Assembly (NCBI GenBank): GCA_937910975.1
Contig: CALEMZ010000308.1
Coordinates: forward strand, 1-15,080
Length of the DNA stretch: 15,080 nucleotides
Reading direction: 5' to 3'
Origin: an uncultured Pseudorhodobacter sp.
Lineage (GTDB): Bacteria > Pseudomonadota > Alphaproteobacteria > Rhodobacterales > Rhodobacteraceae
Of the stretch, positions 1 through 6,678 are shown one piece after another. Below the pieces are notes generated by a model that was not told the DNA's origin, did not search any database, and saw only the letters and a list, made by a program, of their open reading frames with translations. A program made the position numbers and the translations under genes. Every line of letters starts with the position of its first letter. Position 1 is the first letter of the stretch.

Positions 1-163
1 CGTGGGGGCGCAGGTCGGCTCTCGCATCGGGCTGATGCTGCGGGCCGAACAGTTGCGCATCTTGCTGGCGCTAATGGTGCTGGCAGTGTGCCTGCGCATC
101 GCCCTTGGCCTGCTGCTGACACCTGATGAGCTATACTCCATCGCGCCGGGGAGGCTGCCATGA
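1..163 (+). CDS. TauE/SafE-family sulfite exporter/permease, C-terminal end (partial)
   Basis: An open frame enters from the left edge and stops with TGA at 161-163. It gives about 53 residues: a short polar segment, a hydrophobic stretch rich in Leu/Val/Ala/Ile consistent with one last membrane helix, then a short tail ending in PGRLP. The sequence resembles the C-terminus of TauE/SafE-type permeases (COG0730), which move sulfite, organosulfonates or related anions across the inner membrane. The stop overlaps the ATG of the next gene (ATGA), so the two are probably translationally coupled. In Rhodobacterales a TauE/SafE gene commonly precedes the TIGR02186-type gene, and that pairing adds weight. 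The N-terminal bulk lies outside the window, so substrate and full topology cannot be judged. Confidence 0.7.
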   Translation, partial: VGAQVGSRIGLMLRAEQLRILLALMVLAVCLRIALGLLLTPDELYSIAPGRLP

Positions 164-933
164 TCCGCGCGCTTCTCTTGCTTTGTCTCATGGCCTTGCC
201 TGTGCGGGCGCAAGACGCCGCCACGGGTGAAACCATCGTGGCGGGGCTAAGCCAAAACTTTGTGTCAATCACAACAGATTTCACCGGCTCCGAAATCCTG
301 ATCTATGGCGCAGTCAAGCGCGAGACACCGGTACCCGAGGGTTCACCGCTAGAAGTCATCATCACCGTGCAAGGCCCTTCTGGCCCGCTGACTGTGCGCC
401 GCAAGGAACGCCGCTTTGGCATTTGGATGAACACGGACTCGGTCACGATCAGTCGCGCGCCCAGCTTTTACGCCATCGCCTCCTCGGCACCGATGGACAA
501 GGCGCTGTCTGAAACCGAGAACCTGCGCCATCAGATAACGATCCCGCGCGCGATCCGCGCCGTGGGCATAGCGGCCGAAGCGGCGGATGCACCGAATTTC
601 ATTAATGCCTTGGTGCGGTTGCGCCGGGAACAGGCTGATTACTCCCTCGCCGAAGACACGGTGGAACTGCTGGAGTCCACACTGTTTCGCGCCGATGTCG
701 CCTTGCCCGCGAACCTGACCGAAGGCGAATACAAAGTGCGGCTGTTCATCACACGCGATGGGGCGATTGTCGATGCGCATGAGCAGGTCATCACCGTTCA
801 CAAGGCTGGGCTGGAACGGTGGCTCCATAACCTCGCACATCAGCAACCGCTGGTTTACGGGTTGCTGTCACTTCTTCTTGCTGTTGTGGCAGGATGGGGT
901 GCGTCTGCGGCCTTTGGATTGCTGCGGCGCTAG
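160..933 (+). CDS. TIGR02186-like secreted protein with C-terminal membrane anchor
   Basis: The 257-residue protein starts with a signal peptide (residues 1 to about 17, a Leu-rich core ending in PVRAQ), so cleavage near residue 17 is likely. The body is a beta-rich periplasmic domain with stretches such as FTGSEILIYGAV (about 42-53) and the basic RRKERRFGIWMNTDSV (about 80-95). A single membrane helix sits near residues 230-253, followed by a short RR tail. This matches the conserved alphaproteobacterial TIGR02186 family (Alph_Pro_TM), whose molecular function is unknown. The ATG overlaps the stop of the upstream TauE/SafE-type gene, which suggests an accessory role in anion or sulfur-compound transport; that role is inferred only from context. 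The last 4 bp overlap convergently with the MATE gene. Confidence 0.85.
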   Translation: MIRALLLLCLMALPVRAQDAATGETIVAGLSQNFVSITTDFTGSEILIYGAVKRETPVPEGSPLEVIITVQGPSGPLTVRRKERRFGIWMNTDSVTISRAPSFYAIASSAPMDKALSETENLRHQITIPRAIRAVGIAAEAADAPNFINALVRLRREQADYSLAEDTVELLESTLFRADVALPANLTEGEYKVRLFITRDGAIVDAHEQVITVHKAGLERWLHNLAHQQPLVYGLLSLLLAVVAGWGASAAFGLLRR

Positions 934-2243
934 GCGTCACCCGCTGCGCGGCGCTCCACTTCGGGCCATTTGCGCGCCATGATGATGCCGCGCGCCATAT
1001 TGAGGATCATCAGCGCGGCCCAAAGCCCATGGTTGCCCCAAAGCGGCACAAGGATCAGCAGTGCTGCGGCATAGATCAAAACCGAGTGCAGCATGGCCTG
1101 ACGCATCTGGCGCGTGAGCGTGGCACCGATGAAGATGCCATCCAGCATCCAGGCCCAGACCCCGATGATTGGCGCGGCCACCAGCCAGGGCAGATATTCG
1201 CGCGCGGCAAGGCGCACCTCGGGGGCGGTTGTCATCAGATCGATGATCGCAGGCCCCGCGGCCAGATAGCTGAGGCACAGGCACAGCACCGCCCCCACCC
1301 CCCATTGCGTGCTGACAATCGACGCCCGCCGCGCTGCGCGGACAGAGCGCGCGCCAACCGCCTGGCCCACCAGTGCCTCGGCCGCGAAGGCAAACCCATC
1401 CAGAAAGAAGGCCGCGATCGTCAGAAACTGCAACAGCACCTGATTGGCCGCCAGCGTCACATCGCCCTGGCCCGCGCCCAGAAACAAAAAGCTGGTGAAG
1501 CTGAGCTGCAGCAGAACCGAGCGGATCATGATATCGCCATTGACCGCCGCCATGCGCGCCAGTGCCGCCGCATCGCGCAACCGCGCCAGCGCCGGGGTCA
1601 GTGCCGCACCAAATGCCGCGCGGCAGAGCCATAGGCCAAGCGTCAGCCCAGACCATTCAGCGATCAGCGTGGCGATGGCCACGCCCTCTACCCCCCAGCC
1701 AAGCCCCAGCACGAACCACAGGTCCAGCGCGATGTTCACACCGTTGATCCAAAGCTGCAGCACCAGCACGGCTTGGGTGCGTTCGGTCGCGATCAGCCAG
1801 CCCGAGACGGCATAAAGCGCGATGGTGGCAGGCGCGCCCCAGATGCGGATCGTCAGATAGCTATGGGCCAGCGTCTCCACCTCAATGCTGCCCGGCGACA
1901 GCCAAAGCGCACCCCGGGTCAACGGCAGTTGCATCACGGTGAAAAACAGCCCCGCCGCCCCGCCAATAATCAAAGCGCGCAACAAGATCGCAGTGCTTTC
2001 GGCATGATCACCCGCGCCGATGGCCTGCGCGGCCAACCCGGTGGTGCCCATGCGCAAAAAGCCAAATATCCAATAGAGCGACGACAAGATCACCGCGCCC
2101 AGACCCACCGCCCCTATGGGTGCAGCCAGTCCCATTTGCCCCACCACCGCTGTATCCACAGCGCCCAAAAGCGGCACGGTGACATTGGCCAGAACGATGG
2201 GGATGGCGACCCGCATCACGCGGGTATGGGTGATCTCGGTCAT
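930..2243 (-). CDS. MATE-family (DinF-like) multidrug/metabolite efflux transporter
   Basis: The 437-residue protein is very hydrophobic, with about twelve predicted membrane helices, the usual size and topology for MATE antiporters (COG0534, about 440-460 aa). The N-terminus carries the family's first-helix pattern IPIVLANVTVPLLGAVDTAVVG (shown here in two parts: IPIVLANVTVPLL, GAVDTAVVG), typical of the DinF-like branch. The family exports cationic drugs, dyes or metabolites from the cytoplasm using a proton or sodium gradient. The ATG lies 5 bp after the stop of the second PaaI gene, so it is the last cistron of a three-gene operon. Its 3' end overlaps the TIGR02186-like gene by 4 bp on the other strand. 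Substrate is unknown; the link to thioesterases may mean it exports a released acid or similar product, which is speculation. Confidence 0.92.
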   Translation of the reverse strand: MTEITHTRVMRVAIPIVLANVTVPLLGAVDTAVVGQMGLAAPIGAVGLGAVILSSLYWIFGFLRMGTTGLAAQAIGAGDHAESTAILLRALIIGGAAGLFFTVMQLPLTRGALWLSPGSIEVETLAHSYLTIRIWGAPATIALYAVSGWLIATERTQAVLVLQLWINGVNIALDLWFVLGLGWGVEGVAIATLIAEWSGLTLGLWLCRAAFGAALTPALARLRDAAALARMAAVNGDIMIRSVLLQLSFTSFLFLGAGQGDVTLAANQVLLQFLTIAAFFLDGFAFAAEALVGQAVGARSVRAARRASIVSTQWGVGAVLCLCLSYLAAGPAIIDLMTTAPEVRLAAREYLPWLVAAPIIGVWAWMLDGIFIGATLTRQMRQAMLHSVLIYAAALLILVPLWGNHGLWAALMILNMARGIIMARKWPEVERRAAGDA

Positions 2244-2248
2244 TCGGT

Positions 2249-2803
2249 TCAGGTTGAAAGCAGGGCAGCGGGCGAGGGTTCATCCTCCCGTGCGGGCATC
2301 AGGAAATGCCCTGTCGCCTGCGCGAACAAACGGCTGCGATTGTCTTGCCACGCCTCCACATGCACGCTTGCATAACGCCGCCCCGAACGGTTGATCCGCG
2401 CGCGCGCGTAGGCATCGCGCGGTAGGCCGGTGCGCAGGTAATCCACGGTGAAATCAATGGTCTTGGGCAGGCGCAACTGGCGCAGTGCTTCGGGCGCAGC
2501 GGCATCAAAGCGCCCCTGCTCCATATCATCCCACAGCATCGACCAGCTCAGTTCAATGATCGCGGCCACCTCCAGAAAGGCTGCCGTTACGCCGCCATGA
2601 ATGGCGGGCAGTATCGGGTTGCCGATCAGCTTTTCGTCAAAGGGCAGCACGGCCGTCAACTCATCCCCGCGCCGGTCAAAATGTATGCCGAGGAACTGGA
2701 TGTAAGGCACGCCATCAACAAGGCTGCGCAAGGCGGCATCGCGGCGTTGCTTGATCACTTGCACGGGTTCGGGACGGGGCCTCGGGGTGGGGCGCAGGCT
2801 CAT
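2249..2803 (-). CDS. PaaI-family hotdog-fold thioesterase (second of pair)
   Basis: The 184-residue protein belongs to the PaaI/hotdog thioesterase group, which hydrolyses acyl-CoA thioesters to free acid and CoA in the cytoplasm. The signature helix is visible as AIHGGVTAAFLEVAA at about residues 67-81, with HGG at 69-71 and the likely catalytic acid Glu78. A proline/arginine-rich N-terminal extension (PTPRPRPEP, residues 5-13) makes it longer than the usual 140 aa. Its ATG overlaps the stop of the upstream PaaI gene (ATGA at 2800-2803), so translation is probably coupled. It differs from its partner by Glu in place of Asp at the equivalent catalytic position. Substrate cannot be deduced; short to medium acyl-CoA or aryl-CoA would fit the family and the adjacent fatty-acid locus. 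Confidence 0.87.
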   Translation of the reverse strand: MSLRPTPRPRPEPVQVIKQRRDAALRSLVDGVPYIQFLGIHFDRRGDELTAVLPFDEKLIGNPILPAIHGGVTAAFLEVAAIIELSWSMLWDDMEQGRFDAAAPEALRQLRLPKTIDFTVDYLRTGLPRDAYARARINRSGRRYASVHVEAWQDNRSRLFAQATGHFLMPAREDEPSPAALLST

Positions 2804-3234
2804 TTCACGCTTCCTTTCGCACGTTCCAAGGTGAAGGCACCAGTGGCTGTGGCCACAGGCCTTTCCGTGTCTTCATCAGTAGCGGTGACACGCACAAAGG
2901 CGACCGAGCGGGTGACATGATAACATTCCGCCCGCGCCGTGATCCGTTGCCCCGGTGTCGCAGGGCGCATGTAATCAATCCGCAGATCAATCGTCGCCGT
3001 GGAAACCGGCTGCGACGGGTGGCACATCACCGCCGCCCCCGAGGCCGTATCCATCAGCGCCGAAACCGCGCCGCCGTGGATTACCCCCGTCACCGGATCG
3101 CCGATAAAGCGCGGGTCATAACCCATGGCTACCACCGCCACCCCACCTTCGAGCCGCTCCAGTTCCATTCCCAAAGCGTTTGAATGAGGCAATGCCTCAA
3201 TGAACTGTCGCACGAATTTCTTGCTGTCGGTCAT
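2800..3234 (-). CDS. PaaI-family hotdog-fold thioesterase (first of pair)
   Basis: The protein is 144 residues when started at the ATG at 3234. That start is preferred over an in-frame ATG at 3270 because an AGGATGG-like ribosome site lies just upstream and because MTDSKKF begins the family-like part. The hotdog signature GVIHGGAVSALMDTASGAAV is at residues 50-69, with HGG at 53-55 and the likely catalytic acid Asp62. The spacing from His to acid equals that in the downstream PaaI protein. It should hydrolyse acyl-CoA in the cytoplasm, probably as a homotetramer. It is the first gene of the PaaI-PaaI-MATE operon and is transcribed away from the MerR gene at 3369, sharing a divergent promoter region of about 134 bp. 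Confidence 0.9.
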   Translation of the reverse strand: MTDSKKFVRQFIEALPHSNALGMELERLEGGVAVVAMGYDPRFIGDPVTGVIHGGAVSALMDTASGAAVMCHPSQPVSTATIDLRIDYMRPATPGQRITARAECYHVTRSVAFVRVTATDEDTERPVATATGAFTLERAKGSVK

Positions 3235-3317
3235 GTCTGGCCCATCCTGTCTTACACCCATGTTCCCCATCGCGCTGCAAGCTGCAAGCCCCTCGCCCGG
3301 TTTTGCTCAGCAACAGA

Positions 3318-3346
3318 TTGCAACACTGCCCGCATCCGCATATCCT
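3318..3346 (+). promoter_or_regulatory. Candidate sigma70-type promoter for the first MerR gene
   Basis: TTGCAA at 3318-3323 and TATCCT at 3341-3346 are separated by 17 bp, a good -35/-10 arrangement. Transcription would begin near 3353, leaving a very short leader before the start at 3369. The assignment rests on consensus match alone. Confidence 0.35.
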
Positions 3347-3368
3347 TCATCCAAGGGGAGAAACAGAA

Positions 3369-3734
3369 ATGACCGACACGCGCCTTAGCTTCAAGGAAAT
3401 GTGCGTCAAATTCGACGTGACACCCCGAACCCTCCGGTATTATGAATATATTGAACTGCTGGGGCCTGAAAAAGAAGGCCGCGCGCGCTGGTACGGGCCG
3501 CGTGAAATCGCGCGGATGACGCTGATCCTTCGCGGACGTCGTTTTGGATTTAGTCTCGAAGAAATCCGCCAATGGTTGATGATTTATCGTCACAAAGGCA
3601 CCAAGCCGCAATTGCAGGCTTGGATTGATCTGGCCGACCTCCAGCTTGCCGAACTGGACAAGCAGCGCAAAGAGCTTGATGTCACCATCGCCGATCTGCG
3701 CGCCTTGCGTGACACTGCTGCCAAAGAAATCTGA
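3369..3734 (+). CDS. MerR-family transcriptional regulator (first of tandem pair)
   Basis: The protein is 121 residues. The ATG at 3369 is chosen over an in-frame ATG at 3303 because AGGGGAG (3354-3360) sits 8 bp upstream and the fold starts at LSFKEM. An N-terminal winged helix-turn-helix occupies about residues 5-72 (FKEMCVKFDVTPRTLRYYE, then ILRGRRFGFSLEEIRQ), followed by a coiled-coil dimerisation helix (about 85-118). No metal-binding cysteine pattern or large effector domain is present, unlike MerR, CueR or BmrR. Small MerR proteins of this type beside acyl-CoA genes recall LiuR-like regulators of fatty-acid and branched-chain amino-acid catabolism; this is inference. It is strikingly similar to the next gene and lies just upstream of the TGACGT site cluster. 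Confidence 0.9.
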   Translation: MTDTRLSFKEMCVKFDVTPRTLRYYEYIELLGPEKEGRARWYGPREIARMTLILRGRRFGFSLEEIRQWLMIYRHKGTKPQLQAWIDLADLQLAELDKQRKELDVTIADLRALRDTAAKEI

Positions 3735-3765
3735 CACCCGTTATCCCGGTTTTTTCACTTAACAC

Positions 3766-3811
3766 CACGTCAGTTTCGATCTGACGTGACGTTACGCTGA
3801 CGTTAACGTCA
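3766..3811. promoter_or_regulatory. Cluster of TGACGT/ACGTCA half-sites, probable MerR operator
   Basis: Within 46 bp there are five copies of one hexamer: ACGTCA at 3767-3772, TGACGT at 3782-3787, a further TGACGT overlapping it at 3787-3792, TGACGT at 3798-3803, and ACGTCA at 3806-3811. The last two form the perfect 14-bp palindrome TGACGTTAACGTCA (3798-3811). The first two form an inverted repeat, CACGTCAG / CTGACGTG (3766-3773 and 3781-3788), with a 7-nt spacer. The cluster lies in the intergenic DNA between the two MerR genes, about 84 bp before the second start. No comparable cluster was found elsewhere in the window. Dyads of this type are known as MerR/LiuR-like operators, so auto- or cross-regulation of the fad locus is the natural reading. 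Confidence 0.65.
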
Positions 3812-3850
3812 ATTGATCTGGTAAGCACATCTCAATCTTCCCATGTGACT

Positions 3851-3879
3851 TTGCACAAAGAGCAAGCGCCCCGTTAGAT
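3851..3879 (+). promoter_or_regulatory. Candidate promoter for second MerR gene and fad locus
   Basis: TTGCAC (3851-3856) and TTAGAT (3874-3879) are spaced by 17 bp, downstream of the TGACGT cluster. Transcription from here would begin only about 9 nt before the ATG at 3895, so either the message is nearly leaderless, the real start is an ATG a few codons on (3910 or 3913), or this match is fortuitous. Confidence 0.28.
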
Positions 3880-3894
3880 GTATTGAGAGACGCG

Positions 3895-4317
3895 ATGACA
3901 ACCGAAAACATGATGACAATCCGCGAAATGTGCGATGCTTTCGACGTAACGCCCCGCACCTTGCGGTTTTACGAGGCCAAAGATCTGATCTTCCCTCATC
4001 GGGAAGGCACCAGGCGCCTATTCAATCGCCGGGACCGCGCTCGCCTCAAGCTGATTTTGCGTGGTAAGCGTTTTGGCTTTAGCCTCGAAGACATCCGGCA
4101 ATTGCTGGATATGTATGACCGCGAAGGGTCTGAGCGCTCCCAATATCTGACCACCTACAAGCTGGCGCAAGAAAGAATGGCCCAGATGGAACGGCAACGT
4201 GATGAGTTGATCGAGGCCATTGCCGAGTTGAAAGACGAATTGGCTGACGGGGCAGAAATGTACCGAAACTACACCGCCGAAACGGGTCAGACGCCTGCCA
4301 AAAAATCCGCCGCCTGA
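3895..4317 (+). CDS. MerR-family transcriptional regulator (second of tandem pair)
   Basis: The protein is 140 residues from the ATG at 3895; a TTG at 3883 is in frame but adds only four residues. GAGAGA at 3885-3890 is a modest ribosome site. The winged helix-turn-helix spans about residues 7-78 (IREMCDAFDVTPRTLRFYE, ILRGKRFGFSLEDIRQLL), then a charged coiled coil (about 90-125) and a Lys/Ala-rich tail. No cysteine metal site is seen. It shares long identical stretches with the upstream MerR protein (FDVTPRTLR, ILRG.RFGFSLE.IRQ), so the two arose by duplication. It ends 53 bp before the acyl-CoA dehydrogenase and may be co-transcribed with it. A LiuR-like role in sensing acyl-CoA is plausible but not shown. 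Confidence 0.92.
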   Translation: MTTENMMTIREMCDAFDVTPRTLRFYEAKDLIFPHREGTRRLFNRRDRARLKLILRGKRFGFSLEDIRQLLDMYDREGSERSQYLTTYKLAQERMAQMERQRDELIEAIAELKDELADGAEMYRNYTAETGQTPAKKSAA

Positions 4318-4370
4318 GTCCAGATCACACCCATTCCAGGCCACCATTACCAAACTTCAGGGAGAGTCCA

Positions 4371-6146
4371 ATGCCCATCTATAATGCCCCCGTCAAAGAT
4401 ATTCAGTTCCTGCTGCATGACGTGCTGAAAGTGACGGAAACCGGCGTGCCCGGATATGAAGAGATGGAAGCGGATTTTACCAGTGCCGTTCTGGAAGAGG
4501 CGGGCAAAGTCGCGCGCGATGTGCTGACCCCCCTGAACGCCTCCGGCGATGCCGAGGGTTGCACGCTGGAAAACGGCGTTGTGCGCACCCCCAAGGGCTT
4601 CGACAAGGCTTTTGCCGCGATGAAAGAGGGCGGCTGGACGGCACTGGATTGTGACCCAGAGTATGGCGGTCAAGGCCTTCCCTACCTGATGGGCACTGCG
4701 GTAGGTGAAATTTTTGTTTCTGCCAACATGGCCTTTAACATGTATCAGGGCCTGACCCATGGTGCCTATTCGGCCATCCACGCCCATGGCACAGATGAAC
4801 AAAAGACCAAATACCTGCCCAAAATGGTGTCTTGCGACTGGACCGGCACCATGAACCTGACGGAACCGCATTGTGGCACCGATCTGGGCCTGATGCGCAC
4901 CAAGGCCGAACCGCAAGACGATGGCTCCTACGCAATCTCTGGGCAGAAGATTTTCATTTCGGCGGGCGAGCATGATCTGGCCGAAAACATCATCCATCTG
5001 GTGTTGGCCAAGGCACCGGGAGGCGGCGAAGGCACCAAAGGTATCAGCCTGTTCATCGTACCGAAGTTTCTGGTGAACGATGATGGATCGCTTGGTGCAC
5101 ACAACGGCGTCACTGTCGGCTCCATCGAGCATAAGATGGGTATCCATGCCAACTCCACCTGTATGATGAACTATGATGGCGCCAAGGGCTGGCTTCTGGG
5201 CGATATGCACAAAGGCATGCGCGCCATGTTCACCATGATGAACGAGGCGCGTGTGGGCGTGGGCCTGCAAGGCTATGCTGTTGCCGTGCCCGCTTATCAA
5301 AACGCGGTGGCCTATGCACGTGACCGCCTTCAGGGCCGCGCCGTGACCGGGGTTGAAAACCCAAATGGCCCCGCCGATCCGCTAATTGTGCATCCTGACA
5401 TTCGGCGCAATCTGATGGATCAGAAAAGCTTCATCGAAGGCGCGCGCGCCTTTACCTTCTGGGGCGCACACCTGATCGACCGCTCGGTCCGCATGGGCGA
5501 CGCTGATGCCGAAGGTCTGATCTCGCTTTTGACGCCCGTGATCAAGGGCTTCCAGACCGACAAAGGCTTTGAGATGGCCGTGCAGGCGCAGCAGGTATAT
5601 GGCGGGCATGGCTATATCGAAGAGGGCGGTATGAGCCAGTTCGTCCGCGATGCCCGCATCACCCAGATCTATGAAGGCGCAAATGGCATTCAGGCGCTGG
5701 ACCTCGTGGGCCGTAAACTTGCGCAGGATGGCGGCAAGCATGTGATGGCCTTCTTTGAAATGATCAAAGCCTTCATCAAGGAAAATCAGGATGATGCGCA
5801 GATGACGCCCTTCACCGACCCGCTGAAGGCTGCCTCAAAAGACCTGCAGGCGGCGGCGATGTATTTCATGCAAAACGGCGTGAAAAACCCCAATAACGCG
5901 TTGTCCGGCTCTTACGATTTCATGCATATGATGGGCCATGTCTGCCTTGGGCTGATGTGGGCGCGGATGGCAAAAGCCGCCCTCGCCGGGCTGGAGGCAG
6001 GGACCGGCGATAAGGATTTTCTGGAGGCCAAAATCGCCACGGGCCATTATTACATGACCCGCCAACTGCCCGCCACGAGCATGCACCTGTCGCGCATCTC
6101 TTCGGGGGCCGACCCGGTTATGGCGCTGGCAGCCGAAGCGTTCTGA
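4371..6146 (+). CDS. Acyl-CoA dehydrogenase, about 590-aa FAD-dependent type with extra C-terminal domain
   Basis: The 591-residue enzyme oxidises acyl-CoA to trans-2-enoyl-CoA with FAD, passing electrons to ETF in the cytoplasm; it is the first beta-oxidation step. The N-terminal extension (about 1-40) and helical domain are followed by the flavin signature MNLTEPHCGTDLG (161-173), the middle beta domain (about 175-290), the C-terminal helical domain with GGHGYIEE (411-418), and the catalytic base in IYEGANGIQ, Glu435. A further C-terminal helical domain (about 465-591) marks the branch that also contains the DMSP-pathway enzyme DmdC, so a non-standard acyl substrate is possible. A clear GGGAGAG ribosome site (4360-4366) supports the ATG. 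It follows the MerR pair and begins the fad gene run. Confidence 0.95.
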   Translation: MPIYNAPVKDIQFLLHDVLKVTETGVPGYEEMEADFTSAVLEEAGKVARDVLTPLNASGDAEGCTLENGVVRTPKGFDKAFAAMKEGGWTALDCDPEYGGQGLPYLMGTAVGEIFVSANMAFNMYQGLTHGAYSAIHAHGTDEQKTKYLPKMVSCDWTGTMNLTEPHCGTDLGLMRTKAEPQDDGSYAISGQKIFISAGEHDLAENIIHLVLAKAPGGGEGTKGISLFIVPKFLVNDDGSLGAHNGVTVGSIEHKMGIHANSTCMMNYDGAKGWLLGDMHKGMRAMFTMMNEARVGVGLQGYAVAVPAYQNAVAYARDRLQGRAVTGVENPNGPADPLIVHPDIRRNLMDQKSFIEGARAFTFWGAHLIDRSVRMGDADAEGLISLLTPVIKGFQTDKGFEMAVQAQQVYGGHGYIEEGGMSQFVRDARITQIYEGANGIQALDLVGRKLAQDGGKHVMAFFEMIKAFIKENQDDAQMTPFTDPLKAASKDLQAAAMYFMQNGVKNPNNALSGSYDFMHMMGHVCLGLMWARMAKAALAGLEAGTGDKDFLEAKIATGHYYMTRQLPATSMHLSRISSGADPVMALAAEAF

Positions 6147-6149
6147 GGT

Positions 6150-6171
6150 AAGGAGGGGGCAACCCCACCTT
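6150..6171 (+). other. Intergenic stem-loop after the acyl-CoA dehydrogenase gene
   Basis: AAGGAGGGG (6150-6158) and CCCCACCTT (6163-6171) pair around a GCAA tetraloop of the GNRA type, with one A-A mismatch in the stem. Only three Ts follow, so it is a weak intrinsic terminator at best; an mRNA 3'-end stabiliser or attenuator is as likely. The 5' arm contains a perfect Shine-Dalgarno core (AAGGAGG) with no start codon within range; the next ATG is at 6198. Confidence 0.5.
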
Positions 6172-6197
6172 TCACAGCCCCGACCCCGGAGAAGACC

Positions 6198-6410
6198 ATG
6201 CCCAAACGCTTTCGCCTAACCCGCCGCTTCCCTGTAGCCATGACCGAAGACGGCTATCGCCGCCTGAAACGGTTTGCGACGGAAGCAGGGCTGGACGAAG
6301 GTGAGGCGCTGTCTTTTTTGTTCGAGAATTTCAATTCGGTGATCGACGAAGACACGCTGACCCATCGACTGCGCCTGTTCAACTCGGAGTTGGAATCGCG
6401 AAAGCGCTAA
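6198..6410 (+). CDS. Small basic protein, unknown function (possible DNA-binding fold)
   Basis: The 70-residue protein has a ribosome site GGAGAAG (6189-6195) just before its ATG, which supports expression. The N-terminus is strongly basic (PKRFRLTRRF), followed by a segment that could form helix-turn-helix or ribbon-helix-helix structure (TEDGYRRLKRFATEAGLDEGEALSFLFENF, read in parts: TEDGYRRLKRFATEAG and LDEGEALSFLFENF, about residues 16-45) and an amphipathic charged tail ending ESRKR. I do not recognise a named family. It sits between the acyl-CoA dehydrogenase and the GST-like gene in the same direction, so it is probably part of the fad transcript or a local modulator of it. Ribbon-helix-helix DNA binding is a guess from length and charge pattern. 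Confidence 0.65.
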   Translation: MPKRFRLTRRFPVAMTEDGYRRLKRFATEAGLDEGEALSFLFENFNSVIDEDTLTHRLRLFNSELESRKR

Positions 6411-6678
6411 TGGACCGCTCGGCCAAAGTGAGGATTGAGTATTTGGACAATGATGTAGCCATGCTGATGCGGCCCGACCTGAGGGGGCGGTCCAGCCCAT
6501 GCCAGAGCTTCGCGCACAGTCGGGGCTACTTCATCTTTGGCGGTCATCGACTCTTCAACCTGTGCCGCAAGGTCAAGGATGACTCGTCAAAATCAATCAA
6601 GCGTTACACAGCAATTACAACTTTGCAAAAATACTCATTCTCTTGTTCACAAGGCGCAATGGCGTCGGAAAGGTCGTC
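6411..6678. other. Non-coding gap before the GST-like gene
   Basis: No convincing + strand gene is seen. The 6590-6660 part is AT-rich compared with its surroundings, as expected of a promoter region for the GST-like gene, though no clean -35/-10 pair stands out. On the - strand, an open frame from about 6589 to 6407 (ATG at 6547, 46 aa) has protein-like composition and may be a small gene or a gene remnant. Confidence 0.4.

Noticed and set aside
894..1634. + strand open frame opposite the MATE gene (246 aa)
   Set aside because: Arg/His/Gln-rich low-complexity translation of the antisense strand; the MATE frame is clearly the real one.
3736..3755. Possible terminator after the first MerR gene (weak CCG/CGG stem, then TTTTTT)
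   Set aside because: Only about three pairs can form before the T run, too weak to call; it may merely be AT-rich promoter-proximal DNA.
4347..5300. Long - strand open frame (317 aa) opposite the acyl-CoA dehydrogenase
   Set aside because: A shadow frame typical of GC-rich DNA, His-rich, no recognisable domain, no ribosome site.
4371..6146. Naming the dehydrogenase dmdC
   Set aside because: Family branch fits but no dmdB/dmdD neighbours are present and the fad context favours a general acyl-CoA substrate.
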